Below, in pieces: positions 23,545 through 33,349 of a stretch of DNA of 64,000 nucleotides (position 1 is its first letter; every line of letters begins with the position of its first letter). Position numbers and translations under genes: made by a program. Source of the DNA: Rhytidiadelphus loreus (Eukaryota > Streptophyta > Bryopsida > Hypnales > Hylocomiaceae). The notes under the pieces were generated by a model that saw only the letters and a program-made list of their open reading frames with translations, searched no databases and was not told the DNA's origin. Location: contig OX344762.1 of the NCBI GenBank assembly GCA_947034895.1, positions 30,794,760 through 30,858,759 of the forward strand. Reading direction: 5' to 3'.

Positions 23545-24141
23545 ATGGACAGGCAAGGATATCGAAGGGTTGACTTAACCGAAACTCCGCCATGGACTGC
23601 AGATTCGGCAGAAAGCGGAGCTGACCCGCGCCATCCCTCAAACGTCATGAGTCTTCTAATCGAATCGATGTTTCTACCGGACGAGATTGTGCGCATTGTG
23701 GAGGGGACGGTAGGGTGGCCAGACCTCCACTTCGGCCACCGAGAAGGCGACCAAGTACTGCAGACGAGCCCGGGGAACTTCACGCCACTAAGAAGAGTGG
23801 TTGAAGCTTTGAGAGACATTTGGAGAAAGACGTTGACCCCGGAAGTCCAATACCTTATGCAGAATCTTCAGGATTACAAGACACTGCTTGGAACACTGCT
23901 TGATGAGTTGAAGCACTGTCGAGAAATGAGATCTCCTCAGAATGCTCAACCGCCTCTGCATCTGCCCACAAGAAACCTCAATCATCTGCCAGAGCCTAAC
24001 CCCAATGACCTTACCCATCATGCAGGCGCTTTGGAGTTTCTGCTTAACGAGTTAGATGCCGCAGATCATGTTGTCATACTTCTTGCTCAATTTGATGAGC
24101 ACATCACCACAGTGCATCAACTGATTGAGTTCTTGAGTTAA
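23545..24141 (+). CDS. Unknown helical protein, family copy 2 (198 aa)
   Basis: A complete single-exon ORF starting MDRQGYRRVDLTETPPW. I do not recognise the family. The first 45 residues are variable and polar. Residues 50-130 are strongly conserved with the paralog at 33350-33967 (VEGTVGW, EGDQVLQ.SPGNFTPLRRVV, EALRDIWRKTLTPEVQYLMQ). A Pro-rich linker (LPEPNPNDL) and a leucine-rich C-terminal helix ending VHQLIEFLS follow. There is no signal peptide or membrane span; it looks cytosolic or nuclear and helix-rich. Overall identity to the paralog is roughly 80% by eye, with the frame preserved, which argues that it is a real gene. The start is chosen because ATG-GAC-AGG-CAA is shared by both copies. 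Confidence 0.7.
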   Translation: MDRQGYRRVDLTETPPWTADSAESGADPRHPSNVMSLLIESMFLPDEIVRIVEGTVGWPDLHFGHREGDQVLQTSPGNFTPLRRVVEALRDIWRKTLTPEVQYLMQNLQDYKTLLGTLLDELKHCREMRSPQNAQPPLHLPTRNLNHLPEPNPNDLTHHAGALEFLLNELDAADHVVILLAQFDEHITTVHQLIEFLS

Positions 24142-25990
24142 TACTCATTCAAATGTATAAATTTTTTTCCGCAGTTCTATAAATATATATAACTGTTACG
24201 AGCACTCATTTTCGTTCTCGCTCATTTTTCATTTGGTGTGCCGGGATTACCTTGATATGCTATATACGGTAAATTGGCAAACTTCAATTCCAAGTTCCAA
24301 AATTGGGGCCGCTAATATCCAAGTGCACGGAGCTCAAAAAACTAGGGCTGGTGCACATTTGCGGTTCTCAACTCTCGAAAAGTGTCTATTTCTTGTAACT
24401 TTGCCGCTGACGTCCGTACATGACAACTGAAATTTATGACGATTGCTATATACTTTTATGTATTATTTTACTCTGACTGCGTTTTTGATGCGGGGTCCTG
24501 GACTGCAATCACATTGATTTCCTAATTCAAGCTGGTCCGGTCCGGGACCATGAACGTCGATTTTGTTGAAATGGCGCTGTGGACACTGAAGCACGGAAGG
24601 AATAGTATGATTTAGGGATCCAGGAGGAGGATGGGTTGGAAATCCTAGCCAAGTGATGTGCAATGTTGTGAATGAAATTCAATTTGAATACTAATTTGCA
24701 TGTCTATCTAAACAACATGTCAAAGTAAATGTCGAAATATAATGGCCCACGGAATTGTTAATAAGTCTGTAAATTCCACGTAATTAAGGTTCTGGGGTCT
24801 AACTTTCTTTTAGATTACGAAGTGATCATGTCCTTCGTTTTTCACAATCAATATCCAGTTCTTAACTAAGCTACATTTGGGTTGGCAGGATGGAGTTTGG
24901 GGGTCATTGCAAGGAGCGGATTAACTTAGATTGGACACCTTCAGCTGAAAAATAGCTGGCCTGACGTACAAGATCCGTAATCGGACCAGTTTAACGAAAT
25001 TGGCGATCCTACTAACGGCAGTTTGAATGTTCATGGACTTGCTGATCGATAAGTTGATAGAATTCCCAATGAGCTAAAATATTGACTTGTGTTCTCGGGT
25101 AACCAAATTCTATGACTGTTAATTCCATGATCAATGGTCATAGTTATTAGAATGTAAGTTTTGAAATGCAAAAAGAGCTCTGGAAACAAGGATCTGAGTG
25201 TGGTTTATATTTGAAAAGTCAATTTCTTTAATATTAACACAACTGATATCTCCACAATTGTTTTATCCACAATGCTCGAATAAGTAGGACCGCCTAGATT
25301 TACGTGTCAGTTGACTCAGTTCACCTGTATTTGAAAGTTAAAATGTCAGCAATTTTCGCGGATTCAACAAAAGATGACTCTGTGAAACCCGAATCTCAAC
25401 TGCTGGATTAAGGGCCAGTGTCTTCAAAACTTTTCATTTCAGTTGTGGGAATATGGTCATAATGATATTTACGGCCACAGTTTTACAAAATTGGCGGGTT
25501 TCTTTTGTATTTGGCAACAAACCGAAAAACAATAAAATTCCAAGGATACTTCGTTTCGATACGCACCGACTCATGTAATCGAATCAGAGACCCTGAGGAG
25601 CGAGCCTGAGTGGCTTCATTCAATATATTGTGCGGCAACACTGAATGCAACTGCCACGAACGTGAATCAAAGACTGAGGTCACGAGTCTCGAATCAGGGC
25701 GATCGAACACGCACGCACCATCCAGCTAGCTAGCCGTGACCAGCCAAACTAGCTACCCAAGCAGCCGGTTCAGCTAGCTTTCCCAGTGACAGTTTTATTA
25801 ATCTACTTAGCTAATTAGCTAACGAACTTCCATTCCTCAATAGAATTGAAGAAGGGCAACTTTGAACTCAAATTCTGGTTGTACTTATTGACCACTCATC
25901 GGAGACATACAAAGGAGTTCGTGAATCAGATAGCAAAATAGAAACTCAGACATACGCGCCACCATAAATGGCCGCTAGCTAGCTCCCCCA
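24142..25990. other. Spacer downstream of the unknown gene
   Basis: Contains a TATA-like CTATAAATATATATAAC at about 24177, but no convincing gene follows. At 25725-25830 there is a cluster of GCTAGC-containing repeats (CCAGCTAGCTAGCC). Nothing else could be supported. Confidence 0.4.
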
Positions 25991-26070
25991 AATCGGTTCA
26001 TGCCTTCCTTCGGCTGCCTGCTCAGCTCACGGTTATTAATAACTCGTAACTGTAGAGCTTTTCAGACCGA

Positions 26071-26285
26071 ATCCCTCCGGCACATGCAGACAGCTGAACT
26101 GTCCATCCACTTCGTTGGTGTCCGTGCTCAACTTCTTCGGCTTGAACAAGCTCGGCATCTCGGCATCTTCGCGGCGCGCGTGCACTTCGACCAGGTCGGC
26201 ATCAAGCACACGCACACGCGCCAAGGAGCTGCTCCTCGTAATCCAGGGCAAGCTGTACGTGGGCTTCGTGGACACCAACAACACC
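26071..26285 (+). pseudogene. Germin-like protein fragment (plus strand)
   Basis: Plus-strand frames encode pieces of a germin-like cupin: VSVLNFFGLNKLGIS, then in a second frame ARVHFDQVGIKHTHTR, then back to KELLLVIQGKLYVGFVDTN and a stop at about 26285. The order matches the family core around the first cupin motif (HTH...E...G). The reading frame breaks twice and both gene ends are missing. It faces the minus-strand remnant at 26483-26777, and both are preceded on the plus strand by a shared stretch (CCTCCGGCACATGCAGACAG at 26075 and 26408). Confidence 0.7.
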
Positions 26286-26482
26286 TAAATTTAGGCCTCA
26301 ATGAGAATCAATGGTCGCTCCTGGAAGTCACAGATAACAATGCCATCAGTTGCCTGCAAGCGGGTAGTACGTACTTATTTCCCAACTCAAAATTTATGAC
26401 CCAATCCCTCCGGCACATGCAGACAGCTGAACTGCCCATCCCATTTCGTTGGCCAGTCGTGGATGTTGCCTGGGTGGCTTGT

Positions 26483-26777
26483 TTAGTGCTTGGGCTGGGG
26501 GAAGTTCTTCTCGATGAGTTTCACGGTGTCCTTGCTGATGCGGAAGCCCTTGTCCAACACCTCGTCGCTCACGCCGCTGCCGAACAACGCCGGCGCAATC
26601 GTCTGCACGCCCGGGTTCCGACTGCTCAAGGCGGCGCTTCCCCCTTGCCCACATTCAGCTGGAAGTGCTCCAGGCCGTGCGGGAACACAAACAGCTCGCC
26701 CTCGCTGATGACAGTCGCCCACAGCGTGCTGTTGGTGTCCACGAAGCCCACGTACAGCTCGCCCTGGATTACAAGGA
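26483..26777 (-). pseudogene. Germin-like protein, 3' part, split by a copia insertion
   Basis: On the minus strand, after the copia insertion, the frame reads LLVIQGELYVGFVDTNSTLW, VISEGELFVFPHGLEHFQ and VGKG. A frameshift near 26640 follows, then ALSSRNPGVQTIAPALFGSG and a tail ending IEKNFPQPKH with stop at about 26483. Both cupin motifs and the usual C-terminus are recognisable. The 5' half is at 32528-32838. Germin-like proteins are secreted manganese-binding cupins (oxidase or dismutase types); this copy cannot be functional. Confidence 0.8.
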
Positions 26778-26782
26778 GCAGC
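26778..26782. repeat. Copia-1 target-site duplication, left
   Basis: GCAGC here is repeated at 32527-32531. Removing the element and one copy rejoins the germin-like sequence GGAGCTGCTCC, matching the intact order in the plus-strand relative at 26233. Confidence 0.85.
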
Positions 26783-26961
26783 TATTGGTAAATGACCGTT
26801 GCGTTCTAGCAACACACGTTGTATTACTGTAGCAGATTTGAGAGAGAGTTACAGGAAGGAGAACAAGCTTAAGTACTGGAGATTAACCTAATTAATCTCC
26901 GTGGATGATAAGCATCCAGTCTAAGTATTTGGATGTAACCCTAATGCAGTAAGTGCTAACA
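26783..26961 (-). repeat. Copia-1 3' LTR
   Basis: 179 bp; in element orientation it starts TGTTAGCACTTACTG and ends TTTACCAATA. Identical to 32348-32526 by direct reading. Confidence 0.95.
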
Positions 26962-27360
26962 CCCCCCGTCAATCGATAGATTGGAGAGTCCAATTGCTGT
27001 ACAGATGAGAGCCGGTAATGGCTAGGGTGGAGTTGGATCGAGTACGATCGGTGAAGGTTGCAGTGGCTAGTTTGTCGTTGAGAGGGCTTGCAGGTCTGTT
27101 GATCTGGATGTTGTTGATGTTGGTGATGCGTTTGTTGAAGTGGTGCGTCGATGTAGTGGATGCAAGCGAGGAGGAGCTGTCGGACTCAGACGAGCGCTGT
27201 GAGCGGTGTGGTGTTGTGCAAGCGCCGGGGTCTGCAGAAGGTGCGTCGGAATCACGAACGGGTCGAGAGTCACGGTCAGATCGGCGGAGCGCTCAGACGG
27301 GAACAATGCCGGGGCAGAAGATTTATGCCGTGAGGCGGGGTCGGGTACCTGGCTTATATT

Positions 27361-30300
27361 TCAGTTGGTCTGATTGTTCGAAGGAGGTGCTGGGTTACAA
27401 GGGGGCGGAGCACAAGAGCTTTTTGTCATTGGAGTCGGCAGAGAGCTATCTGTTTGAGGGTATTCAGTGTATCTAGAGTTCGGAATTAGGGTTTCGCTAT
27501 TGGGACCCAGGGTCCTAAGACTATGTATCCCCAGTGCCGTCCTATGCTGCTGGATTTTGATCTTGCCTAGGGGCTTTGTGAGGGCATCAGCTGGTTGGCT
27601 GTTTGTGGAAATATATTGAATTCGAATTTCTCCTTCCAGGACTCGCTCACGGATGAAGTGGTAGTGAATCTCAATGTGTTTTGATCTAGCATGGAAAACA
27701 GGGTTATGGGAAAGTTTGATTGCACCTTGGCTGTCACAATGAATGACGATGTTGTTTGTTGGAGTTGGGCTGAAATTGTTGTTTGTTGGGCTGTGAGGAG
27801 GTTGCATTTCGTTGATGAGCCGGTTGAGCCAGACTGCCTCTTGTGCACCGTCACTTAATGCTCGATACTCAGATTCGGTGGAGGACCGTGATACTGTGAG
27901 CTGACGTTTGCTCTGCCAGGTGATTGGGCCGCCAGCGAGGGTAAATATGTATGCACCCATAGATCGTCGGGTTTCCGGGCATGCACCCCAGTCCGCATCA
28001 GTGTATCCTTGGACGGTGATTGGTGTTCCAGCTTGGTAAAGAATGCCGTGGTGTAGTGTGCCTTGCAGGTAGCGTAGGACGTGTTTTGCAGCAGTGAGGT
28101 GTGCGGTTTGGGGAGCGGCCATGTAGCTGCTAAGTCGGCTTACTGCATAGGCGAGATCGGGGCGCGTGATTGTCAGGAAAATCAATTTTCCGATAAGTCG
28201 GCAGTAGTGAGTGGGATCTGTGGCAGGGGAGGTCATGTTGCTGATAAGGATCTGACCTTCCGGGAGTGGTGTCGTGGCTGATTTGCAGTCTGCCATGCCA
28301 AATTCGTGGAGGATAGAGGCGGCATAATCGTGTTGGTGTAGGAAAGTGCCTAGGGTCACTGTTTCAAAGGAAATGCCGAGGTAGCGTTTGATTTTGCCCA
28401 AATCGGTCATTTCGAATTCGAGATGTAGGAACTCTTTGAGCCAAGAAATCAGTTTGTGTGAGCTGCCTGTAATGAACAGGTCATCTACGTAGAGCATTAT
28501 AATAAGAGTTTCTCCGTCTTGGTGGAGATAATACATATTTCCATCGGATGTGCTTCGGGTGAGGCCAATCTTCCTGAGAGCGGTGTCGATGCGATCATAC
28601 CAAGTGCGTGGGCTTTGTTTCAAGCCGTACAAGGATTTGTTGAGGCGGCAGACCTGATGTTCACGGCCAGGGACTCGAAAACCAGGTGGTTGGGTCATGT
28701 ACACTTGTTCCTTGAGGAGGCCGTGGAGAAAGGCTGTGCGGACGTCCATGTGATGGATATCCCAACCTTTTGCGGCAGCCAGAGCGATGGCGGTCCTGAT
28801 TGTGGCCCATTTGATGACGGGTGCGAAGGTTTCGTTGAAATCGATGCCGTGGCGTTGTTCGAAGCCGCGGGCTACCAGGCGGGCCTTTTGGATAGGAGGT
28901 AGTCCAGGGAGGCCAGGTTTGAGTTTAAAAACCCATTTGCAGGAGATGGCACGCTTGTTTGGCGGCAATGGTTCTAGGTCCCAGGTGTGGTTCTTCCAGA
29001 TGGAGCTCATCTCTGTTTGCATGGCGGATTGCCAGCCAGGATCGTTTTTAACTTGACTAAAGGTGAGGTTGGTCTGATCTGGTGTGGGAGGAGGGGATGC
29101 AGGGACTGGGGTGATTGTACAGGTATTGAAGTCGTTGGTGAGGAGGCAGAGGTCGTAGCCTTCAAGTCGAATATTTTGTGTGCGGGGTCGCTGGGAACGA
29201 CGGGGAGCTGGCGGAGACTCTGGATGAACTGGACTGATGGGGTGGGGAGGGGGTGAGGGCGGGTATTGGGATTCAGATTGTGCCCTATCGTCGTTGTATG
29301 CCTGCGAGGAGGGTGCGGGGAAGTTGTTGTGGCTGGGAGCCGAGGGAGTGTGGGTCTGTGGCGACGGTGGGCCAGGTGAGGGGGTGGATTGTTGGGGGTT
29401 GACTATGTCTGTGGTTGGTGGGGGTCGAACTGAGGTTGTTGAGGAGGCTGGGGTCGGAGCGGCAGGACTAATGGAGGGTTGTTGTTCGGGGTGTGGAGGA
29501 GGGGTTCTGTCTAGGAAGCTAGTATCCTGGAGGGGTTCGGTTGTCTCACGTAAGGAGAGGTTGAGGTTGGTTTCGTCGAAGCGTACATCTCGGCTGATGA
29601 AGATTTTTCTGGAGGTGGGGTGGTAACATCTATAAGCTTTACTGTGTGTGTCATAGCCTATGAGTATGGTAGGTGTGGCTTTAGGATCAAGTTTCTGACG
29701 TTTGACATCGGGTATGTGGCAATAAGCTGTGCAACCAATGATACGCAGGTGACCAATATGTGGCTTAATGCCAGTAAATACCTCCTCGGGAGTTTTGAGT
29801 TTAAGAGCTTTGGTTGGACAACGGTTTTGGATATAGTTAACTGTGTTGGCTATTTCTTCCCAGAGGGCTTTGGGAATTCGGGTTCCAGTAACTACACTGC
29901 GAATTCCTTCTAGGAGGGTGCGATTTTTGCGTTCAGCTACTCCGTTTTGGTGAGGTGAATGACCAGCGGTAAGTTGACGATGGATTCCATGGTTTTGGCA
30001 ATAAGAGGTAAACTCGGTGGACATGTACTCTCCTCCTCTGTCACTGCGTAGAGTGTCGATGCGAAGCTGGGGAGTTTCTACAAGAGCTCTAAATTTTTTG
30101 AAGCAGGAGAGGGTCTGGGATTTGTCACTAAGAAAATATAGCCAAGTCTTGCGAGAAAAATCATCTATGAAAGTAAGGATGTATTTGTTTCCTGTTCTAG
30201 AGGCTATCGGTAGGGGGCCACAGAGATCACTGTGAATCAGCTGAAGTATACGGGTGGTGTGAGTGGTCCGTTTGGGAGGAAGACGGTCGCGAGTTAATTT

Positions 30301-31269
30301 CCCAAGCATGCAGGAGGAACATGTATGTTTCAGGAGAGGTATGGCTGGGACACCGGCTACCAGTTGGCGAGATGTCATATGGTATAAACTTTGGTAATTG
30401 ATGTGGGCTAGGCGTTTATGCCACAGGTGTATCTCGACGTCAGGGAGTCTAGAGGGTGCTGCTGTGGGTATGTGTCGAGGCGCAATGCTATCTGCGTTGA
30501 AGATGGCGGAAACTGCTGCTGGGGCGAGTTGGATGCTTGGTTGAGCTTCGGTGATGATCGCCGACTGTTGACAGGGGTGGGCGGTAAAGGTCGATGCTGT
30601 AGTTGAGGACGGGAGGTTGTTCATGATGCGGTATAGACGGTTGCGACGGTCACGGATTCCATGAAGAAAAACTTGGTGAGGGAAGTTGTTGTCGTAAATG
30701 GTGCATTGTTGAGATTCGAAGAGAACTCGGTATCCACTGTCTGTGAGTTTGCCGACAGACAGCAGGTTAGTTCGTACACCGGGGACGTATAAAACCTTGT
30801 GAATATCCTTTATTGCTCCAGGATGAGTTACAGTCCCTTGGCCGGCAACTGGCATGATTTGCCCACCAGCAGTTCTAATGTAGGGAATACTGGATGAGCT
30901 AATGTTATTGAGCAGACTAGGATTGCCAGTAACATGTGAAGATGCTCCAGAGTCGAGAAACCATTCGTCCTCAGTAGGTGTGACACATGCGTTGATTACT
31001 TCAATTGTGTCTGTGTCTTCCTGGAATGCGTCGAAGCAAGCAACGATGTGGTCGGAATCTGTATCGCTGACGGAAGAAGGATCGGCATCGTTCTCAGTTA
31101 GGTACACTTGCTGCTGGGTGCGGGGACGTTGCATATTTGTGAGTTGTAGTTGCATCGCCTTGATGCGTTCTTCTAAGGTGATCCTTGCACAGTCGCGTGC
31201 GAAGTGACCAGGCTTTCCGCATTTGTGGCAGCAGACTGGAGTTTGTCGTGGTGCTGTCGGAGCGGTTTG
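27361..31269 (-). CDS. pol: Copia-1 pol polyprotein with nucleocapsid knuckle
   Basis: Open from just after the TAG at 31270-31272. First comes a CCHC knuckle (CHKCGKPGHFARDC, about 31235-31195), upstream of the first ATG at 31155, then protease (WFLDSGASSHVTG). Integrase follows, with zinc-binding HKRLAH...C..C, then DFSRKTWLYF, SDRGGEY and PHQNGVAERKNRTLLE. Reverse transcriptase shows VRTAFLHG, YGLKQSPRTWYDRID and the catalytic LYVDD. RNase H shows TDADWG, STESEY and HCDSQGA. All key residues are present and there is no frameshift, so the enzymes look intact. Expression needs readthrough of the upstream amber codon, or an ancestor without it. Confidence 0.92.
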   Translation of the reverse strand, partial: QTAPTAPRQTPVCCHKCGKPGHFARDCARITLEERIKAMQLQLTNMQRPRTQQQVYLTENDADPSSVSDTDSDHIVACFDAFQEDTDTIEVINACVTPTEDEWFLDSGASSHVTGNPSLLNNISSSSIPYIRTAGGQIMPVAGQGTVTHPGAIKDIHKVLYVPGVRTNLLSVGKLTDSGYRVLFESQQCTIYDNNFPHQVFLHGIRDRRNRLYRIMNNLPSSTTASTFTAHPCQQSAIITEAQPSIQLAPAAVSAIFNADSIAPRHIPTAAPSRLPDVEIHLWHKRLAHINYQSLYHMTSRQLVAGVPAIPLLKHTCSSCMLGKLTRDRLPPKRTTHTTRILQLIHSDLCGPLPIASRTGNKYILTFIDDFSRKTWLYFLSDKSQTLSCFKKFRALVETPQLRIDTLRSDRGGEYMSTEFTSYCQNHGIHRQLTAGHSPHQNGVAERKNRTLLEGIRSVVTGTRIPKALWEEIANTVNYIQNRCPTKALKLKTPEEVFTGIKPHIGHLRIIGCTAYCHIPDVKRQKLDPKATPTILIGYDTHSKAYRCYHPTSRKIFISRDVRFDETNLNLSLRETTEPLQDTSFLDRTPPPHPEQQPSISPAAPTPASSTTSVRPPPTTDIVNPQQSTPSPGPPSPQTHTPSAPSHNNFPAPSSQAYNDDRAQSESQYPPSPPPHPISPVHPESPPAPRRSQRPRTQNIRLEGYDLCLLTNDFNTCTITPVPASPPPTPDQTNLTFSQVKNDPGWQSAMQTEMSSIWKNHTWDLEPLPPNKRAISCKWVFKLKPGLPGLPPIQKARLVARGFEQRHGIDFNETFAPVIKWATIRTAIALAAAKGWDIHHMDVRTAFLHGLLKEQVYMTQPPGFRVPGREHQVCRLNKSLYGLKQSPRTWYDRIDTALRKIGLTRSTSDGNMYYLHQDGETLIIMLYVDDLFITGSSHKLISWLKEFLHLEFEMTDLGKIKRYLGISFETVTLGTFLHQHDYAASILHEFGMADCKSATTPLPEGQILISNMTSPATDPTHYCRLIGKLIFLTITRPDLAYAVSRLSSYMAAPQTAHLTAAKHVLRYLQGTLHHGILYQAGTPITVQGYTDADWGACPETRRSMGAYIFTLAGGPITWQSKRQLTVSRSSTESEYRALSDGAQEAVWLNRLINEMQPPHSPTNNNFSPTPTNNIVIHCDSQGAIKLSHNPVFHARSKHIEIHYHFIRERVLEGEIRIQYISTNSQPADALTKPLGKIKIQQHRTALGIHSLRTLGPNSETLIPNSRYTEYPQTDSSLPTPMTKSSCAPPPCNPAPPSNNQTN

Positions 31270-32118
31270 CTATGGTTGTCCGGTTGTGAGCTGGGAGGTT
31301 GTGCGCTCCTGGATCGCTTGCGGTGTTGATGCAGTGCGGCGGTTTTGATAAGGGCGATCTTGATGACTGTATGTTGAGCTGGAGTTGCTGGAGCGTCCTC
31401 TGCCTTGTTGATGTGATCGGGATCGGATGAGGTTGATCTCTTCGTCTGCGTCCCGTTGCTTGTCCAGGTTTCGGCTGAGCTCCTCTTGTAGGAGAAGGCC
31501 CTCTAATTCCACAAAGATTGGTAAGCGCTCTCGCCCTTTGTGTATTTGCCTAAAGGTCGACCAGCTCTTGGGTAGGCTATTTAAGGTTAGATCCACTAGG
31601 TCTTCATCTGGTGTGATAATCCCTAGGTTTGCTAGTTGGGTCACGATCAGGTTGATTTCCTGAAGGTGTTCCGCTATTCCCTGCCCTTCAGCTAGTTTAA
31701 GAGAATAAAACTTCTCTTTGAGAGACAGTCGACGTGAAGGTCCTCTCACGTCACACATGCTCCTGAGCCTTTGCCATATGGCTTGGGGATCAGTAAGATG
31801 CAGAATGCTGAGTAGAAGTGAATCACGTACCGTAGATGTTATAATACGGCCAGCTCGAAATCGCAGGTCATTGTCGCGAACATTGGGGGTCGATGCAGGT
31901 TGGGGTATCGTTTCTGCTTCGCCTGCTTCACCTGCTTCGCCGTTGGTCGATGAGGTTCCAGTGTCGACGCCAGCCTGATCGTGCTCCTGTCCAGGTTCGA
32001 CGAAGCGCCAGAGTCCTTCTTGTAAGAGCATGAGTTTCACTTTGTAGCTCCAAAGCATGTAGTTCATAGGTCCACTGAGTTTCATGGATTCGGGCACATC
32101 TCTGACGTGTGGGTCCAT
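31270..32118 (-). CDS. gag: Copia-1 gag
   Basis: 282 codons from the ATG at 32118 (MDPHVRDVPESMKLSGPMNY). It has the usual copia Gag layout: an N-terminal LSGPMNYMLWSYKVK segment, a central helical part (WQRLRSMCDV, SLKEKFYSLKL, IITPDEDLVDLTLNSLP) and a basic Gln/Arg/Ser-rich tail. It ends at TAG 31270-31272; the nucleocapsid knuckle continues in the same frame beyond it. Gag forms the cytoplasmic particle in which the RNA is copied. The leader from primer site to ATG is about 217 bases. Confidence 0.88.
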   Translation of the reverse strand: MDPHVRDVPESMKLSGPMNYMLWSYKVKLMLLQEGLWRFVEPGQEHDQAGVDTGTSSTNGEAGEAGEAETIPQPASTPNVRDNDLRFRAGRIITSTVRDSLLLSILHLTDPQAIWQRLRSMCDVRGPSRRLSLKEKFYSLKLAEGQGIAEHLQEINLIVTQLANLGIITPDEDLVDLTLNSLPKSWSTFRQIHKGRERLPIFVELEGLLLQEELSRNLDKQRDADEEINLIRSRSHQQGRGRSSNSSSTYSHQDRPYQNRRTASTPQAIQERTTSQLTTGQP

Positions 32119-32335
32119 TTTGAGCTATCTGTGTGTCGGCGCCGCCTTCCCTGTGTTTGCAACTTCGGCAACAGTAGAGAGGAAATCAGAGACCTCGGAG
32201 AGGGTCGCTCTAACTGTGTGACTGTAGGGATCGAACTAAGTCTGCAGAGAGTTCTATCTATGCGTGTAGATCGGATCGTGCTAATCAGATCGGCTTCAAG
32301 TATTCTCTGCCTACTTGTAGCTCTATCGTTCTATC

Positions 32336-32347
32336 GCTCTGATACCA
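32336..32347 (-). other. Copia-1 primer binding site (initiator tRNA-Met 3' end)
   Basis: TGGTATCAGAGC on the minus strand, immediately inside the 5' LTR, is complementary to the 3' acceptor end of plant initiator methionine tRNA, the standard primer for plant copia elements. Confidence 0.9.
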
Positions 32348-32526
32348 TATTGGTAAATGACCGTTGCGTTCTAGCAACACACGTTGTATTACTGTAGCAG
32401 ATTTGAGAGAGAGTTACAGGAAGGAGAACAAGCTTAAGTACTGGAGATTAACCTAATTAATCTCCGTGGATGATAAGCATCCAGTCTAAGTATTTGGATG
32501 TAACCCTAATGCAGTAAGTGCTAACA
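32348..32526 (-). repeat. Copia-1 5' LTR
   Basis: Promoter-bearing LTR for the minus-strand element, 179 bp, identical to the 3' LTR. Followed outward by the GCAGC duplication (32527-32531). Confidence 0.95.
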
Positions 32527-32527
32527 G

Positions 32528-32838
32528 CAGCTCCGTGGCGCGTAGGTGCGTGTGCGGGGGGTTGATGCCGCCCTGGTGAGTTGGGGTTGTTGCGGGTGTC
32601 TCCGCGCTTCTTGAGGAGGCCGGACGTGAATTCGATCGCGGACACCTTGAGCGCGGGCTGACAGGGGAAGTCGTTGACGGTGAGCTGGGTGGAGTTGTCG
32701 GCGACGCAGATGTCGTGCAGCGGGTCCTCGGCGGCGGCCATGGCCAGCATCAGCAGGGCAGCACCGCCGTTATCGCCAGCACGGCCACCGTCGTCGCCCA
32801 CACGCTAGGCTGCTGCTGCGGGAAGCTGGCCTCATCAT
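32528..32838 (-). pseudogene. Germin-like protein, 5' part, split by copia-1
   Basis: Minus strand. A double ATG at 32838/32835 leads into a short frame, and a hydrophobic signal-peptide-like stretch (VWATTVAVLAITAVL) is in another frame. The mature start is in the third frame: DPLHDICVADNSTQL, VNDFPCQPALKVSAIEF, TSGLLKKRGDTRNN. The sequence then jumps, with a second frame change, to GINPPHTHLRATELL, where copia-1 interrupts it. The FGLNKLGIS-type segment is missing by comparison with 26090-26210. So the gene carried lesions besides the insertion. The DxxxDxCVAD start and HTH...E cupin motif identify the family. Confidence 0.8.
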
Positions 32839-33062
32839 GATGCCCACTTGGACAGATCACGTACTGTCGATTCGTAATCCGTTCGGAATGTGAAGCTGCT
32901 GGTGATCGATTTCAGTTCCCGGATGAGTTCACAAGCACTTCAGTTGCAAGTGACTTCAGCACTTTGAGAGCAAGAGCAAGGTGCAGTGTAAGATGGCGCA
33001 TGAAGCTGGAGGTTTAACTAGGAAAGGCTGGTGATGTTACAATTGCTCAACCTGTGAGGCTT

Positions 33063-33074
33063 TTATAAAGCGCG
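33063..33074 (-). promoter_or_regulatory. Possible TATA box of the germin-like gene
   Basis: GCTTTTATAAAG on the plus strand gives CTTTATAAAAGC on the minus strand, about 230 bases before the germin-like double ATG, with no stronger candidate between. Position suggests a leader of about 200 bases. Confidence 0.4.
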
Positions 33075-33349
33075 ATCGATCAGGGCATGCATGAAAAAAC
33101 CGTCCAAGACACGAGTTGACATGACGGAGAAGTCTCATATCCATGGCACATAACGTGACGGTGTTTTCTTGAAAAGCTTTTTGGTAATAACTGTGGGAGG
33201 CGATTGGGTCTTGTTTCGATGCGGTGAGCCGGAAAAGAGTCAAAGCAACATCAATGCAAAACCGGTACACCAAATGAAAAAGGAGTGGTCGAAACAGTTT
33301 ATCATTATACAATTGCAAAATACATTGTATACAGTCATTTAATTGAGCA

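Larger units (their letters stand above)
26783..32526 (-). mobile_element. Copia-1: young Ty1/copia retrotransposon
   Basis: A complete 5,744-bp element on the minus strand, with two 179-bp LTRs that appear identical base for base and a 5-bp target duplication (GCAGC). The tRNA primer site TGGTATCAGAGC (minus strand, 32347 to 32336) abuts the 5' LTR, and a short G-run polypurine tract (26962-26968) abuts the 3' LTR. Gag and pol share one reading frame, broken only by a TAG at 31270-31272. Identical LTRs imply a very recent insertion. It lies inside a germin-like gene. Confidence 0.95.

Noticed and set aside
26000..26791. 263-codon plus-strand open frame across the germin-like remnants
   Set aside because: It crosses two remnants in wrong frames and opposite orientations; the germin-like peptides lie in other frames.
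27018..31207. Many plus-strand open frames across copia-1
   Set aside because: Antisense shadows of the gag-pol reading frame.
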